Source of the DNA: Rugamonas rivuli | GTDB lineage: Bacteria > Pseudomonadota > Gammaproteobacteria > Burkholderiales > Burkholderiaceae_D | Length of the DNA: 64,000 nucleotides | Assembly: GCF_009380165.1 (NCBI RefSeq) | Contig: NZ_WHUF01000001.1 | Coordinates: 1,152,903 to 1,216,902, forward strand | Reading direction: 5' to 3' | Part shown: positions 18,314 through 27,780 of the stretch, in pieces | How the letters are laid out: each line of letters begins with the position of its first letter | Position numbering within the stretch: position 1 is the stretch's first letter | Program-made: the position numbers and the translations under genes | Notes under the pieces: model-generated | The model's input: the letters and a program-made list of their open reading frames with translations, nothing else | Databases searched by the model: none | What the model was told of the DNA's origin: nothing

Positions 18314-18356
18314 GATAGGTTGCTTTAAACGCCATGAAAATTACGAGCAATCGAGC

Positions 18357-18362
18357 ATTATA
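18357..18362 (-). promoter_or_regulatory. Possible -10 element for rimO
   Basis: A TATAAT on the minus strand lies about 44 bases before the rimO ATG. The hexamer 17 bases upstream matches the -35 consensus weakly. Confidence 0.4.
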
Positions 18363-18442
18363 CCCCATTCCCCATAGGGAGATCATGTTAGGATAGAGGC
18401 TAACCCAGTGGCCGCATCCGCGCGCGCCGCATCACCCAGTTC

Positions 18443-18447
18443 AGGAG
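18443..18447 (+). promoter_or_regulatory. Ribosome binding site fixing the LacI-family start
   Basis: AGGAG five bases before the GTG at 18453 selects that codon over the in-frame GTG at 18408. Confidence 0.75.
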
Positions 18448-18452
18448 AATTA

Positions 18453-19463
18453 GTGGCAACGCTGAAAGACGTCGCATTGCTCGCCGGTGTAGGCATGTCG
18501 ACAGCATCGCGCGCCATTTCAGGCGCCGGTCCGGTATCGGCCGAGGCGATGAAAAAAGTCCAGGCCGCGATTGAGCAACTCAACTTCCGCCCCTCCTCCA
18601 TCGGCCGCTCGCTGTCGGCGCAGTCGCTGGGCATGATAGGGATCTTCGCCCCCTCGTTCTTCGGCGCCTACTACGGCACCATCCTCAAGCAGACCGACAT
18701 CGAACTGCGCGCCATGCGCCGCCATGTGGTCGTCGCCACCGGCTGCGGCGACGGCACGCCGCGCGACGAAGCGATCGAAGCGGTCAAGTTCCTGATCGGC
18801 CGCGATTGCGACGGCATCGTCGTGCTGGGCCACGACCTGTACGACGAGGATCTGATCTCGCTGCAGAAAATGCATCCGAAGATGGCCTTCCTCAACCGCC
18901 GCAGCCCTCAGCTGCCGGAGGCGTCGTTCTGCCCCGACCACTATCACGGCGGCGAACTGGCGGCGCAGACCCTGCTGCAAGCAGGCCACCGCGAACTGGC
19001 GGTGATCTCCGGCCCGTCCGCCACGTCGGACAACAAGGAACGCCTGGACGGCTTCTTCGCCGAGCTGCAACGCAACGGCATCGCCCGTTCGGCGGTGCAG
19101 CTGATCGAATCGGACTTCTCGCGTGAAGGCGGCTTCGGCGCCACGCAGCGGCTGATCGGCGACGGCCACAAGTTCACCGGCCTGTTTTGCGCCAACGATG
19201 AAATGGCGGTCGGCGCGCTGTCGTGCTTCCACCGCGCCGGCATCAGCGTGCCGGGCGACGTCTCCATCGTCGGCTATGACGATGACTACTCGGCAGAGTT
19301 CTCGTCGCCGGGCCTGACGTCGGTGCACATCCCGATGCAGCAGCTGACGCAGAACGCCGTGCGCTGGCTGCTCAACCAGTGCTACGGCACACAGCACGAA
19401 ATCGTCCGCGACTTCCCGGTCACGGTGACGATGCGCGGCTCGGTCGCGCAGCGCAAGCCGTAA
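18453..19463 (+). CDS. LacI-family transcriptional repressor of the glucoside locus
   Basis: The 336-residue regulator begins VATLKDVALLAGVGMSTASR, the canonical LacI helix-turn-helix, followed by the hinge helix and a periplasmic-binding-protein-like ligand domain (IGIFAPSFFGAYYG to SIVGYDDDYSAEF). It lies next to a TonB receptor and opposite a GH1/ABC operon. Two related palindromes in that locus (22001-22016 and 27753-27770) have the TGGAA...TTCCA form this family binds. The inferred role is repression relieved by a glucoside such as cellobiose. The GTG start at 18453 is supported by its ribosome site; a longer frame begins at 18408. Confidence 0.93.
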   Translation: MATLKDVALLAGVGMSTASRAISGAGPVSAEAMKKVQAAIEQLNFRPSSIGRSLSAQSLGMIGIFAPSFFGAYYGTILKQTDIELRAMRRHVVVATGCGDGTPRDEAIEAVKFLIGRDCDGIVVLGHDLYDEDLISLQKMHPKMAFLNRRSPQLPEASFCPDHYHGGELAAQTLLQAGHRELAVISGPSATSDNKERLDGFFAELQRNGIARSAVQLIESDFSREGGFGATQRLIGDGHKFTGLFCANDEMAVGALSCFHRAGISVPGDVSIVGYDDDYSAEFSSPGLTSVHIPMQQLTQNAVRWLLNQCYGTQHEIVRDFPVTVTMRGSVAQRKP

Positions 19464-19488
19464 AAAAAGGCCGGCATCGCTGCCGGCC
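19462..19488 (-). terminator. Rho-independent terminator of the TonB-receptor gene
   Basis: On the minus strand, an eight-base perfect stem (TGGCCGGC-type, loop GCGA) at 19488-19469 is followed by seven T. It lies 26 bases past the receptor stop and may also weakly end the convergent repressor gene. Confidence 0.8.
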
Positions 19489-19513
19489 CAAAACCACTAG
19501 TCACTTCCCTGGA

Positions 19514-21931
19514 TCAGAACTTCATCGACACCCGGCCGCCGAAGGTGCGCGGGTTGTTGTAGTACGCAGCCCAGATCTGCTGCGTCGGCTGGCATGGAGC
19601 GCCGGTCTGCGTGCAGATTTCGATGGCGTCGTACTTCACTGCCTTGTCGGTCGCATTGTTGACGAACAGCTCCGCCGTGTAAGCCTTGTTCAGCGGCTCA
19701 TAGCGCACGCTCAGGTCCAGCGTGGTGTAGGCCTTCTGCTGCTTCACGCCCGGATGGCCCGGCACGTCCGTGTTGAACGCGCCCGATCCGACGAACGATT
19801 CCGACTCGTAGTGCGCCGAAGCGCGCGGCGTGATGCGACCCTTGCCGGTGTCGAAGTCATGCTCGTACATCAGCGTCGCGGCAAACGTCGGCGCGTGCTT
19901 CAGCGTGGCGCCGCCAACGTTGACGGTCGGCGCGGTGGTGCCGCAGGACTGGTTGTTGGCGCGCGCCGCGTCGACATCGCAGGACAGGAAGTCGTCATAA
20001 CGCGCCTTCAGCCAGGTGGCGTTGCCGCTGAAGCGGTCGGCGCTGGTCGGACGATAGCTCCACTCAGCCTCGACACCTTTCACCGAAGCGCCGGCCGCGT
20101 TGAAGTTCTGCAGCGTGTTGTTCACCACCTGCGATTCCAGCTTGTCCTTGTACTTCATCCAGAACGCGTCCAGGTTCAGCGACAGCTTGCGGTCGAACAG
20201 GTCCGACTTGAAGCCGATTTCATAGCTGGTCAGCTTCTCCGGCTTGGTGGTGGCGCCGCCGTCGCCGATGGCCGGCGAATGGAAGCCTGTCGTCACCGAA
20301 GCGAAGGTCAGGATGTCCTTGGCCGGTTTGTACTCGACCCGTCCCAACCAGGTGGACTGGCCGTATTTCAGGTCGGCCGTGTTGTCGCCGTAGGTGTTGC
20401 CGCAAGTCTGCTGGTTCACCACGCCGCCGGGGCCGATGTTGTGCGTGTTGATGGTGCCCACGCCCGGCGTGACCAGCTGCGCGATCTGGTTAGGCGTCAG
20501 GTTGACGGTGCCGCGCGGCGCGTTGTCCGGCCAGTTCGGGCAGGCCCAGTTCTGGCCGCCGATGTCGAACTTGTGGTCCTTGGTGTAGCGGGCGCCGCCC
20601 GTCACCTTCCACATTGGATCGATGTCGTAGCTGGCTTGCGCGAACACGGCTTTCGAATGCAGCTCGCGGTCGCCCTGGATGAAGGACATCGCCGACGCAT
20701 ACTGGCCCACGGTAGGCTGCACGAAGATCACGCTGCCGCTGGCGATATCCTGGTCCAGCATCGCCTGCGAAATCTGGCTGCGGTCGATGTCGAAGCGGAT
20801 CTTGTTCTTCTCGCGGAAGAAGAACAGGCCGCCCACCCATTGCAGCGGCGATTCGGAGTCCGAACGCAATTGGACTTCGTTGGAGACGCTGTCGAACTGG
20901 CTCCACTCGGTGCGGTTCTCGGCCTTGAAACCCGGGTAGAAACCGGCGTCGGCATCGCTGCCGTTGGTACGTTTCAGGCGGCTCCACGAACCCAGGTACT
21001 GCGTCGCCAGGCCATCCATCGGCCGCCACTCAACCTTGCTCTTGGCGGTGATGATGGACTGGTCCAGCGTGCCCGGCGTGTCGATCAGCGCGGAGCGCAG
21101 GTTCTGGCCCGGCTTCGGTTCGGCCGACAGGTAGATGTTGCCGGCGCCGGTGTCGCTGTAGTAGTCGGCGATGAAGGTGGCCTTCAGGTCCGGCGTGAAC
21201 TTCCACAGCAGCGAGGCGCGCGCGCCCTGCTGATCGCCGGCGCCATACTTCTTCGTGCCCGGCTGGACGTTCGAGCCTTTGAGGAAGTCGACATAGCCGT
21301 CATGCTGGTCCTTGATGGCGGCGATGCGCAGCGCGATGTCTTCGCTGAGCGGGATGTTGATCATCCCCTGCGTCTGAATGTGGTGGTAGTCGCCCAGCGT
21401 GATGCTGGCCGAGCCGAAGGTCTTGGCGGTGCTAGGCGCACCCGAGACCAGGTTGACCGCGCCGGCGGTGGAGTTGCGGCCATTCAGCGTGCCCTGTGGA
21501 CCGCGCGCGACTTCGACGTGGTTCAGGTCATACATCAGCGCCGTCGCGCCTTGAGGGCGCGGCACGTAGATGCCGTCGACATAGAACGCCACGGCCGGGT
21601 CGCCCAGCTCCGTGTGATTGGCCGAGCCCACGCCGCGCATGTACACGTGCACACCGCCCGAATCGCTGTGCGGCTCCACCACCAGGCTAGGGACCATGGC
21701 GGTCATCGTCGCCAGATCCTTGACCTGGTTGTTGGCCAGCGTGTCCTGCGTGTAGGCGGTGATCGCCAGCGGCGTGTCCTGCACCAGCGTGTCGCGGCGG
21801 GTGGCCGTGACGATGATCTTCTCCACTTCGCCGCCCGCTTGCGCTACCGGCGCCTGCTGCGCCATGGCGCCACCGCTGAATGCGAACTGCGCGATCTGCG
21901 CGATACTCAAAGCTAAAATCGTTTTCTTCAT
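19514..21931 (-). CDS. TonB-dependent outer-membrane receptor
   Basis: The 805-residue protein has a signal peptide (MKKTILALSIAQIAQFAFSG, then GAMAQ), a TonB box in EKIIVTATRR near residues 38-46, the plug domain (LAITAYTQDTLANNQVKDLA), and a beta barrel ending in a C-terminal Phe (VSMKF). It imports substrate across the outer membrane with TonB energy. Its place beside a LacI repressor and an ABC/GH1 operon suggests a plant-type oligosaccharide or aryl-glucoside rather than iron. The start at 21931 is the first residue of the signal peptide; the frame open to 22072 is not native. A LacI-type operator lies about 70 bases upstream. Confidence 0.93.
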   Translation of the reverse strand: MKKTILALSIAQIAQFAFSGGAMAQQAPVAQAGGEVEKIIVTATRRDTLVQDTPLAITAYTQDTLANNQVKDLATMTAMVPSLVVEPHSDSGGVHVYMRGVGSANHTELGDPAVAFYVDGIYVPRPQGATALMYDLNHVEVARGPQGTLNGRNSTAGAVNLVSGAPSTAKTFGSASITLGDYHHIQTQGMINIPLSEDIALRIAAIKDQHDGYVDFLKGSNVQPGTKKYGAGDQQGARASLLWKFTPDLKATFIADYYSDTGAGNIYLSAEPKPGQNLRSALIDTPGTLDQSIITAKSKVEWRPMDGLATQYLGSWSRLKRTNGSDADAGFYPGFKAENRTEWSQFDSVSNEVQLRSDSESPLQWVGGLFFFREKNKIRFDIDRSQISQAMLDQDIASGSVIFVQPTVGQYASAMSFIQGDRELHSKAVFAQASYDIDPMWKVTGGARYTKDHKFDIGGQNWACPNWPDNAPRGTVNLTPNQIAQLVTPGVGTINTHNIGPGGVVNQQTCGNTYGDNTADLKYGQSTWLGRVEYKPAKDILTFASVTTGFHSPAIGDGGATTKPEKLTSYEIGFKSDLFDRKLSLNLDAFWMKYKDKLESQVVNNTLQNFNAAGASVKGVEAEWSYRPTSADRFSGNATWLKARYDDFLSCDVDAARANNQSCGTTAPTVNVGGATLKHAPTFAATLMYEHDFDTGKGRITPRASAHYESESFVGSGAFNTDVPGHPGVKQQKAYTTLDLSVRYEPLNKAYTAELFVNNATDKAVKYDAIEICTQTGAPCQPTQQIWAAYYNNPRTFGGRVSMKF

Positions 21932-22000
21932 TTCGTCTGTCCTCGCTTCTTCCATCAGTTTAGTTTGCGTGCCCCGTTCTGTGTGACGGCTTATGCACGT

Positions 22001-22016
22001 GTGGAACCGGTACCAC
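22001..22016. promoter_or_regulatory. LacI-type operator upstream of the TonB receptor
   Basis: GTGGAACCGGTACCAC is a near-perfect palindrome identical at 13 of 16 positions to the core of the operator at 27754-27769. It lies 70 bases before the receptor ATG, consistent with control by the LacI-family gene at 18453-19463. Confidence 0.6.
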
Positions 22017-22086
22017 CGCAAGACGCACCGATGCGGCGGGCCATGCCGTGGCGGCCCGGTCTTACAACACAACTACTGCTACAGTG

Positions 22087-23172
22087 TTAGAGCCGCTGTT
22101 CGCTGGCCCCGTCAAAAAGAGAAATGCGCTTGGTGCGTATCGAGAAGCTGATGTCCTTCTCGGTTTCGATGTTCTGCTGGTCCTGCACGATGCCCGCGAT
22201 CTGGGTGCCGTGGAAGTCCAGCCACAACACGCGATGCGCGCCCATGGCCTCGACCAGCGAGACCGATGCGCACACCACGTTATCGGCGCCGTCGCAATTG
22301 CCGACGTCGATGTCTTCAGGCCGCACGCCCAGCACGCACTCTTGCTTGCCGGCCGGCTGCTGCTTGAATGGATAGCCCGTCACGTCGACGGACATGTGAT
22401 CGTTGCGGAACAGCGTGCGGCCGCCCTCCTGTTCCAGCCAGCCCTTGAACAAATTCATGCCCGGCGAGCCGAGGAAGGTGGCGACGAACAGGTTGGCCGG
22501 CTCGTTGTAGATATTGGCCGGCGTGTCGAACTGCTGCACCACGCCGCCCTTCATCACCGCCATGCGCTGCGCCAGCGTCATCGCCTCGACCTGGTCGTGG
22601 GTCACGTAGATCATGGTGGCGCCGAGCTGCTTGTGCAGCTGCTTCAACTCGCGCCGAAGTTCGGTGCGCAGCTTGGCGTCCAGGTTGGACAGCGGCTCGT
22701 CGAACAGCATCACGTCCGCCTCGCGCACAATGGCGCGGCCGATCGCCACGCGTTGGCGCTGGCCGCCGGACAGGTTGGCCGGCTTGCGCTTCAACAGCGG
22801 CCCCAGTTGCAGCATGTCCGAAGCACGCGAGACGCGGCGGGCGATTTCCGCTTTCGGCGTGCCGTTGATGCGCAGGCCGAAGGACATATTGGCTTCCACG
22901 TTCATCGTCGGGTACAGCGCGTACGACTGGAACACCAGCGCGATGCCGCGATCCTTCGGGTCGGCCCAGGTCATGTCCTTGCCGCCGATTTCGATCTGGC
23001 CGGAGGTGGTGTCGATCAGCCCCGCGATCGAATGCAGCAGCGTCGATTTGCCGCAGCCCGATGGGCCCAGCAGCACCACGAACTCCCCTGCTTTCACGTC
23101 CAGGTTCAGCGACTCGATGACCTTGTTGCCGCCCAGCTGAATCTGCAGATTACGAATAGCTACGTTAGACAT
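22087..23172 (-). CDS. Sugar ABC transporter ATPase, MalK/UgpC type
   Basis: The 361-residue ATPase has Walker A GPSGCGKST near residues 37-45, the signature LSGGQRQRVAIGRAIVRE, Walker B VMLFDEPLSNLD and the His-loop VTHDQ. A C-terminal TOBE/regulatory domain of about 120 residues follows (VLGVRPEDIDVG). It energizes the two permeases encoded just upstream on the same strand, and the start lies three bases after the permease stop. Last gene of the glucoside operon. Confidence 0.96.
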   Translation of the reverse strand: MSNVAIRNLQIQLGGNKVIESLNLDVKAGEFVVLLGPSGCGKSTLLHSIAGLIDTTSGQIEIGGKDMTWADPKDRGIALVFQSYALYPTMNVEANMSFGLRINGTPKAEIARRVSRASDMLQLGPLLKRKPANLSGGQRQRVAIGRAIVREADVMLFDEPLSNLDAKLRTELRRELKQLHKQLGATMIYVTHDQVEAMTLAQRMAVMKGGVVQQFDTPANIYNEPANLFVATFLGSPGMNLFKGWLEQEGGRTLFRNDHMSVDVTGYPFKQQPAGKQECVLGVRPEDIDVGNCDGADNVVCASVSLVEAMGAHRVLWLDFHGTQIAGIVQDQQNIETEKDISFSIRTKRISLFDGASEQRL

Positions 23173-23175
23173 TGT

Positions 23176-24150
23176 TTAACCCTTCACAGCGCCAGAGGCG
23201 ATGCCGCGCACAAACCAGCGGCCGGAGATGAAATAGAGAGCCAGCGGCACGACCGACGTCAGGATGGTCGCAGCCATGTTGACGTTGTACAGGCGCTCGC
23301 CGGTGGTGGTGTTGATGATGTTGTTCAGCTGGACCGTCATTGGCAGATGCTCGGAACCCGCGAACACCAGGCCAAGCAGGAAGTCGTTCCAGATGCCCGT
23401 GACCTGCATGATGACCGCAACCACGATCACCGGCGTAGACATCGGCAGCATCAGCTGCAGGAAGATGCGCCAGAAGCCGCCGCCGTCGATGCGGGCCGCC
23501 TTGAACAGCTCCATCGGCAGCGCCGCGTAGTAGTTGCGGAACAGGAGCGTCATCACCGGCATGCCGAAGATGGTGTGGATCAGCACAATGCCGGGCAAAG
23601 AGCTGAACAGGTTCACCGCAGCCAGCACGCGCACCAGCGGATACACCATCACCTGTACCGGAATGAAGGCGCCCATCATCAGGATGGCGAACAGCAGCCC
23701 CGCGCCGCGCGGCCGCCAGAACGACAGCGCATAACCGTTCACCGCGCCGATGGCGATCGACAGGATGGTGCTCGGCACGACGATGGCGACCGAATTCCAG
23801 AAGCCGCCGCGTATGCCGTTGCATTCAAGTCCCGTGCAGGCGGACTGCCACGCTTGCAGCCAAGGCTCCAGCGTCGCATGCACCGGCAGCGCGAACAGCG
23901 TGCCGAGACGGATCTCTTCCATCGGCTTGACCGACGTTACCAGCATCACGTACAGCGGCAGCAGGAAGAACAGCGCCGCCACGATCAGAAATCCGTAGAC
24001 GCCGATGCGGGCCGGAGTCCACGCCAGCGTGCGGCGTGGCTTGATGGCCGGCGGCGCTCCGGCAATGCTATCGTTGGCGGCGACGCCCGGCGCCAGCCCT
24101 GCTGCTTTTTCCATTCCTGCCTTATCGAGTTTGACGACCTGACCCATCAT
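23176..24150 (-). CDS. Sugar ABC transporter permease, MalG type
   Basis: The 324-residue permease has a ~35-residue cytoplasmic N-terminal extension, six membrane segments (first VYGFLIVAALFFLLPLYVML), and the EAA loop ELFKAARIDGGGFWRIFLQL that contacts the ATPase. It pairs with the permease at 24147-25031, whose stop overlaps this ATG (ATGATG). A second in-frame ATG at 24147 would drop one residue. Part of the inner-membrane importer for the glucoside. Confidence 0.94.
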   Translation of the reverse strand: MMGQVVKLDKAGMEKAAGLAPGVAANDSIAGAPPAIKPRRTLAWTPARIGVYGFLIVAALFFLLPLYVMLVTSVKPMEEIRLGTLFALPVHATLEPWLQAWQSACTGLECNGIRGGFWNSVAIVVPSTILSIAIGAVNGYALSFWRPRGAGLLFAILMMGAFIPVQVMVYPLVRVLAAVNLFSSLPGIVLIHTIFGMPVMTLLFRNYYAALPMELFKAARIDGGGFWRIFLQLMLPMSTPVIVVAVIMQVTGIWNDFLLGLVFAGSEHLPMTVQLNNIINTTTGERLYNVNMAATILTSVVPLALYFISGRWFVRGIASGAVKG

Positions 24151-25031
24151 GCCCCCTTCGCTGCGCGACGGTTGCGCACATAGTACAGCGGCGCGACGAT
24201 GGCCAGCACTGTGGTCAGCAGCACGATAGACGCCGCCGAAGCGAGGCCAATGTTGGCGCGGCCGAACAGGTAATCCATGATGAACTTGGCCGGCACTTCG
24301 CTGGCCGTGCCCGGGCCGCCCTGCGTCATCGCGACCACCGAGTCGAACACCTTCACCACCATCACGAACAGCAGCACGAAGGCGGTGGAGACGGAAGGCC
24401 CGAGCATGGGCAGCACGATGCTGACGTAGACGCGCCAGCGCGGGATGCCGTCGATGCGGGCGGCCTTCCACAATTCCTCGTCCACTCCGCGCAGGCCGGA
24501 CAGCATCAGCGCCATCACCAGACCGGAAGCCTGCCACACGGTGGCGATGACGATGGTGTAGATCGCCATGTCCTGGTCGACGATCCAGTCGAACTTGGCG
24601 TCGGCGAAGCCCAGCTTGTGCAGCACTTCCTGAATGCCCAGCTCCGGGTTCAATATCCACTGCCAGATCAGGCCCGTGGCCACGAACGACATCGCATACG
24701 GATACAGGAAGATGGTGCGCAGCGCGCCTTCGGCCATCACCTTCTGGTCGATGAATACGGCCAGCAGGAAGCCGATGATCAGGCACGCCGCGATGAACAG
24801 CACGCCGTACACGGCGACGTTTTGCAGCGACAGCAGCCAGCGCTCGTTGTTAAACAGGCGGATGTACTGCGATGCACCGACAAAATCGCTGGCCGGGAAA
24901 GTGCGCGAGCTGCTGACCGACACGCGGGCCGTCCACAGCATCGTGCCCAGGTAGGCCAGCAGCACCGTCAACGCCATCGGTATCATGGCGACGTAGGCTG
25001 CGAAGGAAACGCTTTGACGCTTCTTGGCCAT
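24147..25031 (-). CDS. Sugar ABC transporter permease, MalF/UgpA type
   Basis: The 294-residue permease has six membrane segments, beginning AAYVAMIPMALTVLLAYLGT, and the EAA loop EELWKAARIDGIPRWRVYVS. It forms the channel with the MalG-type permease and overlaps it by four bases. Three bases separate it from the binding-protein gene. Confidence 0.94.
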   Translation of the reverse strand: MAKKRQSVSFAAYVAMIPMALTVLLAYLGTMLWTARVSVSSSRTFPASDFVGASQYIRLFNNERWLLSLQNVAVYGVLFIAACLIIGFLLAVFIDQKVMAEGALRTIFLYPYAMSFVATGLIWQWILNPELGIQEVLHKLGFADAKFDWIVDQDMAIYTIVIATVWQASGLVMALMLSGLRGVDEELWKAARIDGIPRWRVYVSIVLPMLGPSVSTAFVLLFVMVVKVFDSVVAMTQGGPGTASEVPAKFIMDYLFGRANIGLASAASIVLLTTVLAIVAPLYYVRNRRAAKGA

Positions 25032-25034
25032 GGC

Positions 25035-26294
25035 TTATTGGTCCTTCAGCGCGCGGGCAAAGGCTTTTTGCGCGTCTTCCGGCGACTGGTTCTTGTTCCA
25101 GTAGCTGGTCAGCACGTCCTGCAGGGCGCCGGTGGTGTCCGGCGACGCCAGCATCTCCGCGTTCGGCAGCTGGCGGCTCTTGTCCTTGATGATGGCCAGG
25201 CCCTGCCTGGCGCAGATGTCCAGCGTCGATTCGTCGACGTCGCCGCGGATCGGGATCGCGCCCTTGCGCGAGTTGAAGGCCACCTGCGCGGCCGGCGATG
25301 TCACCACCGTCGCCAGCAGCTTCTGCGCCTTGATGGCGTTGGCGTCCGTGGTTTTCGGGAACACGAAAGCATCACCCGCCACGATGTACGGCGCCTTTGG
25401 CCCGAAGCCTGGGAAGCAGCCGAAGTCCTTGCCCGCCACCTGCTTGGCCGACGAGAACTCGCCCTTGGCCCAGTCGCCCATGATCTGCACACCGGCCTTG
25501 CCGCTGACGACCATGGCCGTCGCGTCGTTCCAGTTGCGGCCCGGCGAGCCTGCATCCACAAAGGCTTTCAGTTTTTTGAAATCGACCAGCACCTGTTTGA
25601 AGGCCGGCGACATCACGGCTTTCTGGTCGCGGTCGCGGTACACCTTCAGGTAAAGGTCAGAGCCGCCCACCATCGCGAAGATGGCGTCGAAGGTGATCTT
25701 CTCCTGCCACACCTGGCCGCCGAAGGCCAGCGGCACCAGGCCTGCGGCCTTCAACTTGGCCAGCTGCGCCAGGAACTCGTCCCAGGTCTGCGGCTCGTTG
25801 GCGATGCCGGCTTTTTTATACGCGGCCTTGGAGTAGAAGAACCAGGCCGGCATGTGGATGTCCACAGGCGCGGCATAGAAATGGCCGTTGATCTTGATCG
25901 CCGCCAGGATGGACGGCGGCATGATCTGGTCCCACTTGCCGGCGGCGGCGACGTCGTCGACGTTATTGAGCAAGCCCTGTTCGACGAAATCGCGGAACTG
26001 CTTGGAGGTGTTGAACTGTGCGGCCGTCGGCGCATTGCCGCCGACGATGCGGTTGATGGTGGTGGCGCGCGACTGGTCGGCGCCGGCGATGGCGTTGTCG
26101 ACCCACTGGCCGCCGGCCTTGTTATAAGCATCCGCGAACTGCTTGACCGCCTGGGATTCGCCGCCCGACGTCCACCAATGGATCACGGTCGCCTTCAGCG
26201 GCGCCGATGCCGGTGCAGGCGCTTGCGCCCGCGCAGCGCCGCATGCCGCCAGGGCGAGCGCGATGGCGCTTCCCAGCTTTGTAGCATTAATCAT
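25035..26294 (-). CDS. Extracellular solute-binding protein of the sugar ABC importer
   Basis: The 419-residue periplasmic protein begins with a signal peptide (MINATKLGSAIALALAACGAARAQA) and has the family 1 binding-protein pattern. An early WWTSGGESQAVKQFADAYN and the aromatic-rich MPAWFFYSKAAYKKAGI are typical of carbohydrate binding. It lies between the GH1 gene and the permeases in the operon. The ligand is probably a beta-glucoside or the oligosaccharide from the TonB receptor; that is inferred from context. Confidence 0.93.
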   Translation of the reverse strand: MINATKLGSAIALALAACGAARAQAPAPASAPLKATVIHWWTSGGESQAVKQFADAYNKAGGQWVDNAIAGADQSRATTINRIVGGNAPTAAQFNTSKQFRDFVEQGLLNNVDDVAAAGKWDQIMPPSILAAIKINGHFYAAPVDIHMPAWFFYSKAAYKKAGIANEPQTWDEFLAQLAKLKAAGLVPLAFGGQVWQEKITFDAIFAMVGGSDLYLKVYRDRDQKAVMSPAFKQVLVDFKKLKAFVDAGSPGRNWNDATAMVVSGKAGVQIMGDWAKGEFSSAKQVAGKDFGCFPGFGPKAPYIVAGDAFVFPKTTDANAIKAQKLLATVVTSPAAQVAFNSRKGAIPIRGDVDESTLDICARQGLAIIKDKSRQLPNAEMLASPDTTGALQDVLTSYWNKNQSPEDAQKAFARALKDQ

Positions 26295-26351
26295 TCTGTC
26301 TCCTGTGGGCGTCGAGCGCCCATTTTATTCGGATGCCTGCGGGAAGTTCAA

Positions 26352-27728
26352 TTATTTGGCGTCCCGTTTAGCGAGGAAGTCCGCAACCAGCTTGGCGCTG
26401 CGCTTCAAGGTGCGCTTCTGGGTCGCATAATCCACATGGATGATACCGAAACGGCGCACATAACCGAAGGCCCATTCGAAATTGTCCATCAGCGACCAGA
26501 TAAAATAGCCGCGCACGTCGACGCCCGCCTTCACTGCTTGATCCACCGCAGCCAGGTGCCGGTTCAAAAAGGAGATACGGTTTTTATCGTTTACCTCATT
26601 GTCGACCACCTTGTCGTCCGAGGCGGTGCCGTTCTCGGTGATGTAGATCGGCGGCAGGTTCGGGTAATCGCGGTGGAAGCCGATCAGCAGGTGGCGCAGC
26701 CCGTCCGGATACACCTCCCATCCCATCTGGGTGCGCTCGACGTTTTCCAGGTCCACTTCGATGTAACCGTGCTTGCCGTCGCTGACCACGTTGGTGCGGA
26801 AGTAGTAATTGATCCCCAGGAAATCGAGCTGGCGGCCAATGATGTCCATGTCGCCGTCCAGCATCATCGGCTGCGCGCCAGGCCACAGCTCCCACAGTGC
26901 CGACGGATAGGACTTCTTCAGCAGCGGATCGAGGATCCAGTTATTGTGCTGCAGCTCGAACAGCCAGGCGGCGCGCTGGTCGGCGTCGCCGGTGCCGGTA
27001 CTGGTGCCGCGGCCGACATTGGTGACGATGCCCACTTGCGCCGCCGGGTCGTTGGCGCGCAGGTGCGCCACCGCCAGGCCGTGGCCCAGCAGCAGGTGGT
27101 GCATGGCCTGGGTGGCGAACACCACGTCCTGCTTGCCCGGCGCGTGGTGGCCGGTGCCGTAGCCGTGCATGGCCGAGCACCATGGCTCGTTCAGCGTGGC
27201 CCAGGAATCCACCAGGCCGGCCAGCTCGCGGCTGATCATGTCGGCGTATTCGGCGAAGCGGTAGGCGGTGTCGCGATTGACCCAGCCGCCCTTGTCTTCC
27301 AGGTGCTGCGGCAGATCCCAGTGGTACAGCGTGACGTAAGTCTTCAGGCCCTTGGCGCGCAGCGCCGTCAGCAGCTTGCGGTAGAAGGCGATGCCCTTTT
27401 GATTCGGCTGGCCGTCGGCCGTCATCACGCGCGGCCAGGAAATCGACAGGCGGTAGGCGCCGACGTTCAGGCTGGCCAGCAGCTCGACGTCCTGTTCCCA
27501 GCGGTGATAGTGGTCGCAGGCGACAGCGCCGGTGTCGCCGGACAGCGTCTTGCCCGGCGTGGCCGAGAAGGTGTCCCAGATCGATGGGATGCGGCCGTCT
27601 TCAGCGACGGCACCTTCGATCTGATAGGCCGCGGTGGCGGCGCCCATCAGGAAATCCTTGTTCCACAGGACCGAATCGGCCGGCGGGGAGAACGTCTCTT
27701 CCAGTGCAATTGATGCTTCGACTACCAC
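26352..27728 (-). CDS. GH1 beta-glucosidase
   Basis: The 458-residue cytoplasmic enzyme has the GH1 catalytic acid/base motif TLNEPWC near residues 176-182 and the nucleophile motif YITENGTA near 360-367. It also has the family signature FLMGAATAAYQIEGA and the WSLMDNFEWA C-terminal motif. It hydrolyses beta-glucosides such as cellobiose or aryl-glucosides, matching first place in an operon with a sugar importer. The start is a GTG at 27728, with AAGGAG five bases upstream. The operator at 27753-27770 lies just ahead of it. Confidence 0.96.
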   Translation of the reverse strand: MVVEASIALEETFSPPADSVLWNKDFLMGAATAAYQIEGAVAEDGRIPSIWDTFSATPGKTLSGDTGAVACDHYHRWEQDVELLASLNVGAYRLSISWPRVMTADGQPNQKGIAFYRKLLTALRAKGLKTYVTLYHWDLPQHLEDKGGWVNRDTAYRFAEYADMISRELAGLVDSWATLNEPWCSAMHGYGTGHHAPGKQDVVFATQAMHHLLLGHGLAVAHLRANDPAAQVGIVTNVGRGTSTGTGDADQRAAWLFELQHNNWILDPLLKKSYPSALWELWPGAQPMMLDGDMDIIGRQLDFLGINYYFRTNVVSDGKHGYIEVDLENVERTQMGWEVYPDGLRHLLIGFHRDYPNLPPIYITENGTASDDKVVDNEVNDKNRISFLNRHLAAVDQAVKAGVDVRGYFIWSLMDNFEWAFGYVRRFGIIHVDYATQKRTLKRSAKLVADFLAKRDAK

Positions 27729-27752
27729 AGCAACTCCTTCGTTTGATCGTGA

Positions 27753-27770
27753 AGTGGAAGCGCTTCCACT
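27753..27770. promoter_or_regulatory. LacI-family operator of the glucoside operon
   Basis: AGTGGAAGCGCTTCCACT is a perfect 18-base palindrome of the LacI-family type with a central CpG. It lies just downstream of the predicted promoter and 25 bases before the GH1 start, so a bound repressor would block transcription initiation. Confidence 0.88.
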
Positions 27771-27780
27771 GATGTTGTCG

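Noticed and set aside
23176..24786. Long minus-strand frame suggesting a permease fused to a larger N-terminal part
   Set aside because: Only the part starting at 24150 is coding; the earlier part overlaps the MalF-type permease in another frame and lacks membrane pattern.
24618..27713. Long open frame on the plus strand opposite the sugar ABC and GH1 genes
   Set aside because: Antisense to genes with strong catalytic and transporter motifs, and its composition is not protein-like.
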